This document shows positions 17,791 through 23,928 of a stretch of DNA of 64,000 nucleotides, piece by piece. The notes beneath the pieces are model-generated. The model did no database searches. It was not told where the DNA came from and worked only from the letters and a program-made list of their open reading frames with translations. Source of the DNA: an uncultured Lachnospiraceae bacterium (GTDB lineage Bacteria; Bacillota; Clostridia; Lachnospirales; Lachnospiraceae); assembly GCA_910578335.1 (NCBI GenBank), contig CAJTPU010000005.1, positions 62,001 through 126,000 of the forward strand, written 5' to 3'. How positions within the stretch are numbered: the first letter of the stretch is position 1; each line of letters begins with the position of its first letter. A program made the translations under genes and the position numbers.

Positions 17791-18013
17791 CTCGCATATG
17801 TGAATATCCGGCATAAAGTGAGACACCCAATCTTGCGTATGTGAGCCTGCTGCCAAAAGGGGAGATACCCCCTATTTGCGTGTGCGAACTCTCTTTTAAT
17901 TGCGAAAAACAAGGCATACTGCATTTATTGACAGCACCGCGCACCGAAAATTCACCGCATTTGAAATTCTCGTATTTGTGAATTTAATTCTTGACATAGC
18001 TCGCATTTGAGTT
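17791..18013 (+). promoter_or_regulatory. Cluster of six operator-like repeats at the element's left end
   Basis: Six related words lie in 223 bases: CTCGCATATGTGAAT (17791), CTTGCGTATGTGAGC (17832), TTTGCGTGTGCGAAC (17875), ACCGCATTTGAAA (17954), CTCGTATTTGTGAAT (17969) and CTCGCATTTGAGTT (18000). The consensus is about CTCGCATWTGTGAAT. The last lies in the spacer of the promoter at 17991-18019. Similar words occur in the prophage control region at 38.69-38.88 kb, at 28022 and at 40100. They look like binding sites for one repressor family. Apart from this promoter and the terminal repeat, I see no gene in 17558-18068. Confidence 0.65.
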
Positions 18014-18019
18014 TATTAT
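17991..18019 (+). promoter_or_regulatory. Promoter of the excisionase-like gene
   Basis: TTGACA (17991-17996), a 17-base spacer and TATTAT (18014-18019) form a near-consensus sigma-A promoter 50 bases before the ATG at 18069. The spacer contains an operator-like CTCGCATTTGAG, so repressor binding there would block the promoter. Confidence 0.75.
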
Positions 18020-18068
18020 ATTCCAAAAGGCACATAATAAACCACAACAAACGAAAGGAAACAGGGAT

Positions 18069-18275
18069 ATGACAGAGAGAACGAATGTTACACAGGTCAT
18101 GGAATATGGGCGACTTATGGGAATATCTGAGCTTATGCGCTATACCTCGCTCGGACGGAATACAGCTATGGACCTCGGAAAAAATGCGAGCGCCATTGTA
18201 CGCATAGGAAAGCGTGTTCTGTATGACCGCCAGAAAATCGACAGTTACATTGACAGCCAGGCACAGGACAGGTAA
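18069..18275 (+). CDS. Excisionase-like small HTH protein
   Basis: 68 residues. The pattern GISELMRYTSLGRNTAMDLG followed by VRIGKRVLYDRQKIDSYIDS is the MerR/Xis-type winged helix found in small excisionase-like proteins of Clostridia integrative elements. It is the first gene after the operator-controlled promoter, and the integrase is the last gene of the element. It could direct excision or regulate the early operon. The ribosome binding site is AAAGGAAACAGGGAT before ATG. Confidence 0.65.
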   Translation: MTERTNVTQVMEYGRLMGISELMRYTSLGRNTAMDLGKNASAIVRIGKRVLYDRQKIDSYIDSQAQDR

Positions 18276-18302
18276 TGTGCTTTGGCCACAAGGAGGGATA
18301 GC

Positions 18303-18596
18303 ATGGCACGGAAAGGAGGATATGGAAAAGTGGATTGTAAAATTGTCAGAGACAGCACCCTCACACCAGAGTCCAGGCTAATCTATACGATTCTTGCCAC
18401 ATACAGCGATAAGAACCGGGAAAGCTACCCCAGCATTGACCAGCTCATAAGAGATACGGGCATGAGCAAAGACCGGTTCTACAGGCACATGAAACCTCTG
18501 GAAGAAAAGGGAATTGTCAAAAAGCATTATATCAAGACCGGCCCCGGCAATTTTGACAGAAAGCTCATTTATCAGCTCTGCGATTTTAAGGATTAA
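18303..18596 (+). CDS. Helix-turn-helix protein, possible replication initiator
   Basis: 97 residues from the ATG at 18303, which has AAGGAGGGATAGC upstream; an in-frame ATG at 18282 lacks a site. It is a winged helix of the HTH_36 kind: LTPESRLIYTILATYSDKN, then SIDQLIRDTGMSKDRFYRHM and a wing ending KKHYIKTG. This fold occurs in plasmid and phage replication proteins and in regulators. It lies just before three iteron-like repeats and a large hairpin, which favours a replication or copy-control role. The protein is short for an initiator, so this remains uncertain. Confidence 0.6.
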   Translation: MARKGGYGKVDCKIVRDSTLTPESRLIYTILATYSDKNRESYPSIDQLIRDTGMSKDRFYRHMKPLEEKGIVKKHYIKTGPGNFDRKLIYQLCDFKD

Positions 18597-18704
18597 GAGC
18601 ATCAGGAAAGCCACGGCATCTTGATTTCAGTATTCCCGGCTTTCCAGATTCCTCAAAATAAGGAATCCCGAAAGTTCGGAATCCCTGCCCTAAGGAAAGG
18701 AACT

Positions 18705-18773
18705 AATACCAGATTAAACAATACCAGGGTAAACATATTGCTTTGAAAAGATAAGCAATACCAGTATTAAACA
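18705..18773 (+). repeat. Three iteron-like direct repeats (candidate element origin)
   Basis: AATACCAGATTAAACA (18705), AATACCAGGGTAAACA (18720) and AATACCAGTATTAAACA (18757) are direct repeats of 16-17 bases in an AT-rich gap of 331 bases (18597-18927) with no gene. An inverted repeat GATTCCT/AGGAATC (18647-18667) and another, CCGAA/TTCGG (18668-18679), lie just before them. Together with the neighbouring HTH gene this resembles an iteron origin. A regulator binding array for the sigma factor gene is the alternative. Confidence 0.5.
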
Positions 18774-18774
18774 C

Positions 18775-18812
18775 ATGAGTTTTATATTCTGAAAAACGAA
18801 TATAAAACTCAT
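18775..18812 (+). other. Perfect 15-bp inverted repeat
   Basis: ATGAGTTTTATATTC (18775-18789) is followed, after an 8-base loop, by its exact complement at 18798-18812. No T tract follows on the plus strand, so it is not a standard terminator. It lies 2 bases after the iteron-like repeats and 115 bases before the sigma factor gene. It could be part of an origin or a strong mRNA or DNA hairpin. Confidence 0.6.
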
Positions 18813-18927
18813 TCCCTCCGGTCTGACCGCCTACGTCCGAATAAGGACACCTTGATTTTTTGGAGAAAGAATCTCCTGTAATGCCACTCGGCAGCAAAGA
18901 GCATCTTGACCGGGAAGGAATGAGAGC

Positions 18928-19812
18928 ATGGAATGGGATAATGAATCAATCGTAAAACAGATACAGACCGGGCAAGGGAACCGGCAAGAACTTCTGGAAA
19001 GGCTCTGGACTGACAACCTCGGCCTGATCCGGAAAATCATACACAGGCTCACGGGCCTGCAATATGGGTACCCGCCAGACAGGGAAGATTTTGAGGATTT
19101 GGAACAACAGGCATTTATCGGCATCATGGATTCCGTACAGCACTATGACAGCACAAGGGGAGAAAAATTCTTTACGTTTGCGTATTACTACATCAAGCTC
19201 AGTGTTTACAGGTATTATGATTTCTCCGGGCAAACGCTCCGCATCCCGGCCTATATGAGAAAACGCATCCGGGATTTTATCGGGGAAAGGGACCAGCTCC
19301 GGGAAAAAGGGCTACCCGCCACGGATGAAATGATACAGGAACGGCTCGGCCTGACAGACAGAGCGCTCCGGGAAACGCTCCTGGCAATCCGGAAATTGGA
19401 ACTGCAAAGGCTTGACAGCTATCTGAATGAGAGCGACAGCGAGTCCGGCACTGTCTTGGATATGATTGCCAGCACAGAGAATACCAGCGACACAGCAACG
19501 GAAAGCGTCCATGACCGGGAACTCCATGAACTGCTACGCTCTGCCCTCCAGGAACTTCCGGAACCGGAAAGGAATGTCCTCATTGCCCGGCATTACCAGA
19601 GACACAGCGCAAAGCATATCGCAAACGAAATGAACTGCACCGCCCAGAATGTATCAAGGCTTACAAAATCAGCGTACCAGAGAATCCGCACCGGGAAATA
19701 TGGCAAGGAACTGTCAACATTCCTCCCGGAACGTGCCATCCACCGGGCAGAAAAGCGCATCCAGGACGAATTTAAGGAACTGAGCGAACAGGAAAGGGAT
19801 TTATTGATATGA
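18928..19812 (+). CDS. Sigma-70 family RNA polymerase sigma factor of the nested element
   Basis: 294 residues. Region 2 is clear (about residues 28-95: FEDLEQQAFIGIMDSVQHYD then FFTFAYYYIKLSVYRYY). Region 3 follows (LRIPAYMRKRIRDFIGERDQ), and region 4 (about 205-265) has LPEPERNVLIARHYQRHSA and a helix-turn-helix NEMNCTAQNVSRLTKSAYQR. This is a complete r2-r3-r4 factor rather than an ECF or a region-4 remnant. It probably directs RNA polymerase to element or helper-phage promoters. Its stop overlaps the next gene by 4 bases (ATGA). Confidence 0.85.
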   Translation: MEWDNESIVKQIQTGQGNRQELLERLWTDNLGLIRKIIHRLTGLQYGYPPDREDFEDLEQQAFIGIMDSVQHYDSTRGEKFFTFAYYYIKLSVYRYYDFSGQTLRIPAYMRKRIRDFIGERDQLREKGLPATDEMIQERLGLTDRALRETLLAIRKLELQRLDSYLNESDSESGTVLDMIASTENTSDTATESVHDRELHELLRSALQELPEPERNVLIARHYQRHSAKHIANEMNCTAQNVSRLTKSAYQRIRTGKYGKELSTFLPERAIHRAEKRIQDEFKELSEQERDLLI

Positions 19813-20303
19813 GCGACAGCACACCGGGAATTATAGATTTGAGCGACAAAGGGCCAGACCGCAGGGAATGGCAAGCCTTAGAGCGATATGTCCGGGAATA
19901 TGCCCGCCAGACTGTAAGGGAAATCATGGCATCAGAGAGCGCCCCTTCAGCACCGCCCCAGGATACAGGAAAGGGCAATCTGAAAACGCAGCGTGAGCGT
20001 GAGAGGGAAAGGGAACTGATCCGGCAAGGACTGGAACGGTACCGCACAGAGCCACCGGACAGCAATATCCGGAAAGGGATTGACTGGCTCCTGCAAAGGC
20101 ACGCCCGATGGGAAAGGTTCATGCAAAGCGATCCCCTCTTCCGGAAAAGGCATAATGCCCTGGTCCTGGAATACATCATCAGCCACCACATGACACGCAC
20201 AGCGATAGAAAAACGGCTTGAAATCAGCGACAACGGATATAAGAATCAGCTTGAAAAGGGCATAAATGAGCTTGTACAGATACTTTTCGGCTACCGAGAG
20301 TAA
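19809..20303 (+). CDS. Partner of the sigma factor, ArpU/region-4-like regulator
   Basis: 164 residues, coupled to the sigma gene by an ATGA overlap. The N-terminal half is acidic then very Arg/Glu-rich (RERERERELIRQGLERY). The C-terminal part reads LVLEYIISHHMTRTAIEKRL followed by EISDNGYKNQLEKGINELVQ, a helix-turn-helix similar in layout to phage late regulators of the ArpU type. It may help the sigma factor or act as its own activator. No catalytic motif is seen. Confidence 0.55.
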   Translation: MSDSTPGIIDLSDKGPDRREWQALERYVREYARQTVREIMASESAPSAPPQDTGKGNLKTQRERERERELIRQGLERYRTEPPDSNIRKGIDWLLQRHARWERFMQSDPLFRKRHNALVLEYIISHHMTRTAIEKRLEISDNGYKNQLEKGINELVQILFGYRE

Positions 20304-20392
20304 GCCCCAGGACACAGGAAAGCCCCTCTATGACAGCCCCAGAACATCAGAAAATACGGCATCCCGCCCTCACAGGCACAGGCTCCGGCCTG

Positions 20393-20410
20393 ATATGTCA
20401 CCCCTAAAAA
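20393..20410 (+). repeat. 18-bp word shared with the phage late-operon leader
   Basis: ATATGTCACCCCTAAAAA occurs here, upstream of the gene at 20439, and again on the minus strand at 27311-27328 in the gap upstream of the phage DUF488/methyltransferase operon. In both places ATG TCA CCC CTA AAA could open a short reading frame (15 codons here, 47 codons in the phage). Whether the match is functional or chance is open. Confidence 0.5.
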
Positions 20411-20438
20411 AGAGCAAGGGTAAGGAAAGGATAAGGGA

Positions 20439-20732
20439 ATGAAACAAGAAAGCAAGCCCAGGTATTACATAGGCAAACGGCAATATGTTCCGGAAGAATC
20501 GGATTTGTTATGTGCATCATCAAGCGACACCGCCAGTTTCGGCAGCACAGCGACAAGAAAGCTCTACCGCACAGGGAAAGGCTCCTATTTCCTTGTCAGC
20601 GAGAGCCAGGGAATGGAAACAAGGGTACAGCTCATGGACGAGAAACAGGCATTTAATTTCATGGACGAACACACGGCCTGCATCGATACGGAAACCTATG
20701 ATCGGATATTCGGGGAACCGGACAAGGCATAG
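20439..20732 (+). CDS. Short protein of unknown function in the nested element
   Basis: 97 residues. The N-terminus (KPRYYIGKRQYVPEESDLL) and the core with LYRTGKGSYFLVSESQGME and VQLMDEKQAFNFMDEHTAC suggest a small alpha/beta protein. I do not recognise a family. A good AAGGAAAGGATAAGGGA ribosome binding site precedes the ATG, and coding style matches the flanking element genes. The protein has no membrane segment. Confidence 0.6.
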   Translation: MKQESKPRYYIGKRQYVPEESDLLCASSSDTASFGSTATRKLYRTGKGSYFLVSESQGMETRVQLMDEKQAFNFMDEHTACIDTETYDRIFGEPDKA

Positions 20733-21121
20733 CACCCGCCCACGCATACCGCCTGTATAGCGTTTTCGGCGCCATACCTTAAAGAGCCATCACCCACACT
20801 GGCAATGAGAGCCATGTGCGCCTGTATCAAAGCGTATGAGCATGGTATAACATCCACTCCCGGCAGCAGGGAAAGGACAGAGTTAAAATGCCCCGTATTT
20901 TGGATTTTTGGATTTTGCCCTAAGATTCCCCACAAAGTCACATTAAAACGCTCCATGAGCCTGTATCGGCTCCACAGGCATAAAAAACCGCCCCGGCAAA
21001 ACCATTTTAGGATTCACCGGAACGGATTGCCCCTTGACAGAGCGACTCATGACCTGCAGAAAAATATAAGCCCCGCCCTGGCAAATGTCAAGAGCGACAG
21101 CGAGAAAGGGGGAAAATAGAA
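20733..21121 (+). other. Gene-poor stretch in the nested element
   Basis: 389 bases with no convincing gene. A 104-codon open frame (20805-21119) has a Cys-rich, low-quality translation and no ribosome binding site, so I leave it out. A short hairpin (GCCTGT at about 20960, ACAGGC about 9 bases later) is followed by an A-rich tract. Otherwise I see nothing clear. Confidence 0.4.
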
Positions 21122-21253
21122 ATGAGCATAGAGAGCATACTTGCGCCTGTTAATCTGGTACTGCTTATGGTATTACTGGCACTCATGATCCGAAACGGCA
21201 GAAAAAAAGTGATTCTGCAGGACAGAAACCCGACACCAGATATTGAGACATAG
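21122..21253 (+). CDS. Small single-pass membrane protein
   Basis: 43 residues, beginning MSIESILAPVNLVLLMVLLA. A hydrophobic helix spans about residues 5-23, followed by a basic RNGRKK patch (stop-transfer, so the C-terminus is probably cytoplasmic) and a short polar tail ending in PTPDIET. The ATG has a strong AAAGGGGGAAAATAGAA site. Its size and position are typical of small phage or element membrane proteins. A role in exclusion or signalling is possible but not shown. Confidence 0.6.
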   Translation: MSIESILAPVNLVLLMVLLALMIRNGRKKVILQDRNPTPDIET

Positions 21254-21964
21254 AGAAAGCCCGCCCCCGGCAATCAGCATACCGGGAACGGACCTTTAAG
21301 CGTATGGATATTGTATCAGCATCAGTTATGATCTGTCAACGGGAACCTGCACCGCCCCCCAGGACAGCACCGGGCAAAGAGCCATTGTCAGAAATCATAG
21401 CGTGAGCATATATTTTATATCTCTAATCTCTATCTCTTATCTCTGGTAAAGAAACCTACCAGAAATCTTACAGGAAACCTCACACATGGACCAGCAAGGA
21501 CAGAGAACGGCATCCGGCCAGACTGCAGATTTTAAGTTTTGCCATCGGCTCCAGCAACGGTATGGATTACCAAACGGCAACAGCCAGGGAAAAGGGCATC
21601 CGGGAAATCAGCGCTCCGGAATCCTACAGCCCCGCCCTATGACCGGACAGGAAAAGCACAGCCCGCCCAGCATCCTGCTATGGAAATATCCGGCCAGACC
21701 GATACCGGACAGGAAAAAGCGTCTGACAGCCCCACAGACAGCCCAGGAACCGCCACCATCATAAATCTACACCGGGGAACAAATAACCGCCCCCTGCCAC
21801 TGTAAACGAACCACAGACCAGCGACAGCAACCGGAACTATGCCCCATGCGCCAGACAGGAAAAGAAATCCCGAAAGGACAAGCGCCCCTCCGGGAAAGAT
21901 AAGGTTTAGGATTGTGACCGGCCCGATTCTGCAGCAAAAGGGTAAAGGCCAACTCTGGCACAGG
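21254..21964 (+). other. Long region without a confident gene
   Basis: 711 bases between the small membrane gene and the minus-strand SHOCT gene. It contains a pyrimidine-rich run of short TATCTCT-type repeats (21415-21447) and two overlapping open frames (21486-21764 and 21539-21805) with Pro/Gln-rich, unlikely translations and weak start signals. A 15-base stretch (GCATCCGGCCAGAC then a T or C) also occurs in the gene at 23640. The region may be decayed coding DNA. Confidence 0.4.
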
Positions 21965-22426
21965 CTATTGATTCAGCAATCGGGCTTTCTGTGCGTTATA
22001 TTCGTCCTCAGTTATGGCTCCGGCATCCAACAAGGATTTGAATTTCAGCAATTCATCAGCCACCGACTGCACCGGTACCGACTGTGCCACATTCTCCACC
22101 CCGCCCTGCTCCCGGACATTGGAAAAGGCAATCTTCCATTCCTCCAGCTTGGTAAAGAAAAACCGGTATTCGGCATCCTGCGTCCGGATCACCAGCACTT
22201 TGCTCATGAGCCTTTTGGTTTCCTCAATGTCCGTAATGTCAGCTATGGGAATGTCAAAGTCAAAATCGCCCTTCGTGAGATTTACGAGAGCGCCCATCAC
22301 CGCAATTTTGGCAAAGGAATGTTTTGAGTAAATGAACCTCTGGTTTGTCAGCATAGCGTGACCGTTCTCTACGAAAGCCCCTTTGATACGGTTACATACA
22401 CCCTGTAATATGATTGTTTCCTGCAT
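21965..22426 (-). CDS. PH-like domain protein with C-terminal SHOCT motif
   Basis: 153 residues. Residues ~1-110 form a PH/GRAM-like beta domain (GHAMLTNQRFIYSKHSFAKI, then ADITDIEETKRLMSKVLVIR). The last 32 residues are a SHOCT motif (ELLKFKSLLDAGAITEDEYN then QKARLL). Such proteins occur beside phage and element repressors and may sense stress or bind oligomeric partners, but their function is unknown. It is coded 2 bases after the repressor gene and shares its promoter. Confidence 0.7.
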   Translation of the reverse strand: MQETIILQGVCNRIKGAFVENGHAMLTNQRFIYSKHSFAKIAVMGALVNLTKGDFDFDIPIADITDIEETKRLMSKVLVIRTQDAEYRFFFTKLEEWKIAFSNVREQGGVENVAQSVPVQSVADELLKFKSLLDAGAITEDEYNAQKARLLNQ

Positions 22427-22428
22427 TG

Positions 22429-22692
22429 TCAGCCCTCCCCCTCCGGCTCCATTTCGTCCGCATCCTGCCTTACATCATCAATGGTCAAAGGAAACACAAT
22501 ACCGTCCTTTGTTTTGACCGTTACCTCGCACTCCAGGTAATCAAAAATTTTGAGTAAATCATCAATCGAATAGGAACCACGAAATATTTTGTTTCTGACA
22601 GACTGCACCGAAATACCGAGACAATCGGCTAAATCTGCGGGCTTATGCCCTGTAACACTTAATATAGATTTTAGTTTGTTGGAAAACGACAT
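22429..22692 (-). CDS. Repressor-type HTH protein of the nested element
   Basis: 87 residues. An XRE/lambda-type HTH occupies about residues 1-60: LKSILSVTGHKPADLADCLG then ISVQSVRNKIFRGSYSIDDL. A short strand pair (CEVTVKTKDGIVFPLTI) and an acidic tail follow. It is transcribed from a consensus promoter facing away from the integrase operon, which is the layout of a repressor that holds the integrase operon off. Start ATG with AGGAGGTACATTTT upstream. Confidence 0.75.
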   Translation of the reverse strand: MSFSNKLKSILSVTGHKPADLADCLGISVQSVRNKIFRGSYSIDDLLKIFDYLECEVTVKTKDGIVFPLTIDDVRQDADEMEPEGEG

Positions 22693-22729
22693 AAAATGTA
22701 CCTCCTGTTTTGATTTGTGTTATAGTGTG

Positions 22730-22758
22730 ATTATACTCAAAATCCTATAAAATGTCAA
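22730..22758 (-). promoter_or_regulatory. Consensus promoter of the repressor/SHOCT genes
   Basis: On the minus strand TTGACA (22753-22758), a 17-base spacer and TATAAT (22730-22735) form a perfect consensus promoter 38 bases before the repressor start. Confidence 0.85.
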
Positions 22759-22799
22759 CTAAAAACAACAAAATTTAATCAAAAACATTATAAAAACTA

Positions 22800-22828
22800 T
22801 TGACATACCACACGTTTCATAGTATAAT
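22800..22828 (+). promoter_or_regulatory. Consensus promoter of the integrase operon
   Basis: TTGACA (22800-22805), a 17-base spacer and TATAAT (22823-22828) form a perfect consensus promoter facing the genes 23013-25152. It is back to back with the repressor promoter, only 41 bases away. ATAAAATGT occurs at 22691-22699 and 22746-22754 and may be part of the operator. Confidence 0.85.
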
Positions 22829-23012
22829 ATACTCATAAACAAACAACAAATACTCACAAACCTACAAAACAGCAAGCGAAGATAGACAAAAGTACCGCAA
22901 GGGAAACTAAGAATATCACATAACACTGGGACCGGATAAGAAACTGAGAGCGAGGGCAAGAGCCTAGAGATAAACTTAATGCCACCCAGGGCTTGCAAGA
23001 AAGGAAAAGCCA
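22829..23012 (+). other. Untranslated leader of the integrase operon
   Basis: About 180 bases lie between the promoter and the first ATG at 23013. The first third is A/C-rich with little G, the rest is purine-rich (AACTGAGAGCGAGGGCAAGA). No open frame with a ribosome binding site is seen before the one at 23013. A long leader can carry control RNA structure, but no known riboswitch or T-box was recognised. Confidence 0.45.
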
Positions 23013-23237
23013 ATGTATAGAAATATCTGCATGTTAGCCAAAACAGAGAACGGAGAATTTAAGAACGTCCGAGCGCTTGTCAATGTGACAGAGTTTGAAA
23101 AATCAAAGTACACCAGCTTTTCCACTTTCGCCAGTGACTACGCAAAGGCAAACGGTTATCTGGAATGCACGGTAACAGGATTTGGGAAATGCCTCTCCGA
23201 TACGGAAATCGGAAAGAGAAAAGTATATGCAATCTAA
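23013..23237 (+). CDS. Short unknown protein, first gene of the integrase operon
   Basis: 74 residues, a compact alpha/beta pattern (MYRNICMLAKTENGEFKNVR, then FSTFASDYAKANGYLECTVT). An AAAGGAAAAGCCA ribosome binding site precedes the ATG. The family was not recognised. Its place directly under the regulated promoter suggests an early function in element biology. Confidence 0.55.
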   Translation: MYRNICMLAKTENGEFKNVRALVNVTEFEKSKYTSFSTFASDYAKANGYLECTVTGFGKCLSDTEIGKRKVYAI

Positions 23238-23256
23238 GAAAGTGAGGGAATCAGCC

Positions 23257-23532
23257 ATGACAGAGAGACAGATTGAGAACAGGGTTAAGAAACTGAGAGA
23301 GATTGAGAGCCAGCGCAAGGCTCTGGAAGAAAAGGAAAAGGCTCTGAAGGAAGAAATCAAAAGGGATATGGAAAGCAAGGGCCTGGAAGAAATCCGGATA
23401 AAGAATTTCATTATCCGCTGGAAAGAGATCATCAGCAACACGCTTGACAGCAAGGCACTGAGAGCGACATTCCCGGATATCTGCGAACAATTCACAAAAC
23501 AGTCCGCAAGCAAACGGTTCACGATAGCATAG
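23257..23532 (+). CDS. Coiled-coil protein of the nested element
   Basis: 91 residues from the ATG at 23257 (GAGGGAATCAGCC upstream); the open frame extends further without a site. The first ~55 residues are one long charged coiled coil (RKALEEKEKALKEEIKRDME). A small alpha/beta end (FIIRWKEIISNTLDSKALRA, then FTKQSASKRFTIA) follows. The overall plan is like Gp157-type small siphovirus proteins, whose role is poorly defined. This likeness is tentative. Confidence 0.55.
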   Translation: MTERQIENRVKKLREIESQRKALEEKEKALKEEIKRDMESKGLEEIRIKNFIIRWKEIISNTLDSKALRATFPDICEQFTKQSASKRFTIA

Positions 23533-23542
23533 GCAAACGGCT

Positions 23543-23558
23543 CCGCCCGAAAGGGCGG
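23543..23558 (+). other. GNRA-loop hairpin between element genes
   Basis: CCGCCC GAAA GGGCGG forms a stable stem with a GNRA tetraloop 11 bases after the coiled-coil gene. No U tract follows, so it more likely stabilises or divides the mRNA than stops transcription. Confidence 0.5.
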
Positions 23559-23639
23559 GCCAGCACCCGGCACCGGGGGATTTGCCAGAGCGTGAGTCCT
23601 CCGCAGCGAAAGTATAGCGAGCAAAAGGAGGATTTCAGC

Positions 23640-23897
23640 ATGAGAAAGGCAATCAACGACACAGGGACAATCGAACAGCTCTTTGAGAGCTACAAGGCAA
23701 GGTACAACGAGGAAACGCCACTGAGTGAAGGACAGGACACGGCAATGAACGAACTGGAAAAGGCAACGCTTACCGGCACGGCATCCGGCCAGACCGCATT
23801 TGACAAAGCGATAGCGTTATCCAGGGAATCCGAAAAGGCCGGCTTTATCCTCGGATTCAGAATGGCAATGAATTTAATGAGCGAGTGTCTGGGCTAA
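23640..23897 (+). CDS. Short helical protein upstream of the integrase
   Basis: 85 residues, starting at the ATG at 23640 after a strong AAAGGAGGATTTCAGC site. The sequence is helical and acidic (GTIEQLFESYKARYNEETPL, then AIALSRESEKAGFILGFRMA). The C-terminal helix resembles small proteins found next to integrases in Clostridia elements. No function can be assigned. It is 31 bases upstream of the integrase and probably cotranscribed. Confidence 0.6.
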   Translation: MRKAINDTGTIEQLFESYKARYNEETPLSEGQDTAMNELEKATLTGTASGQTAFDKAIALSRESEKAGFILGFRMAMNLMSECLG

Positions 23898-23928
23898 CAG
23901 CCCGGCACCGCCCGGAAAGGACAGGGCT

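Noticed and set aside
17791..18013. LexA/SOS boxes
   Set aside because: The repeated words centre on TCGCATTTGNGA and lack the GAAC...GTTC arms of Gram-positive LexA sites.
20805..21119. 104-codon open frame in the nested element
   Set aside because: No ribosome binding site, a poor amino acid pattern and no resemblance to a known protein.
21486..21805. Overlapping Pro/Gln-rich open frames
   Set aside because: The translations look like non-coding GC-rich sequence, start signals are weak and the two frames exclude each other.
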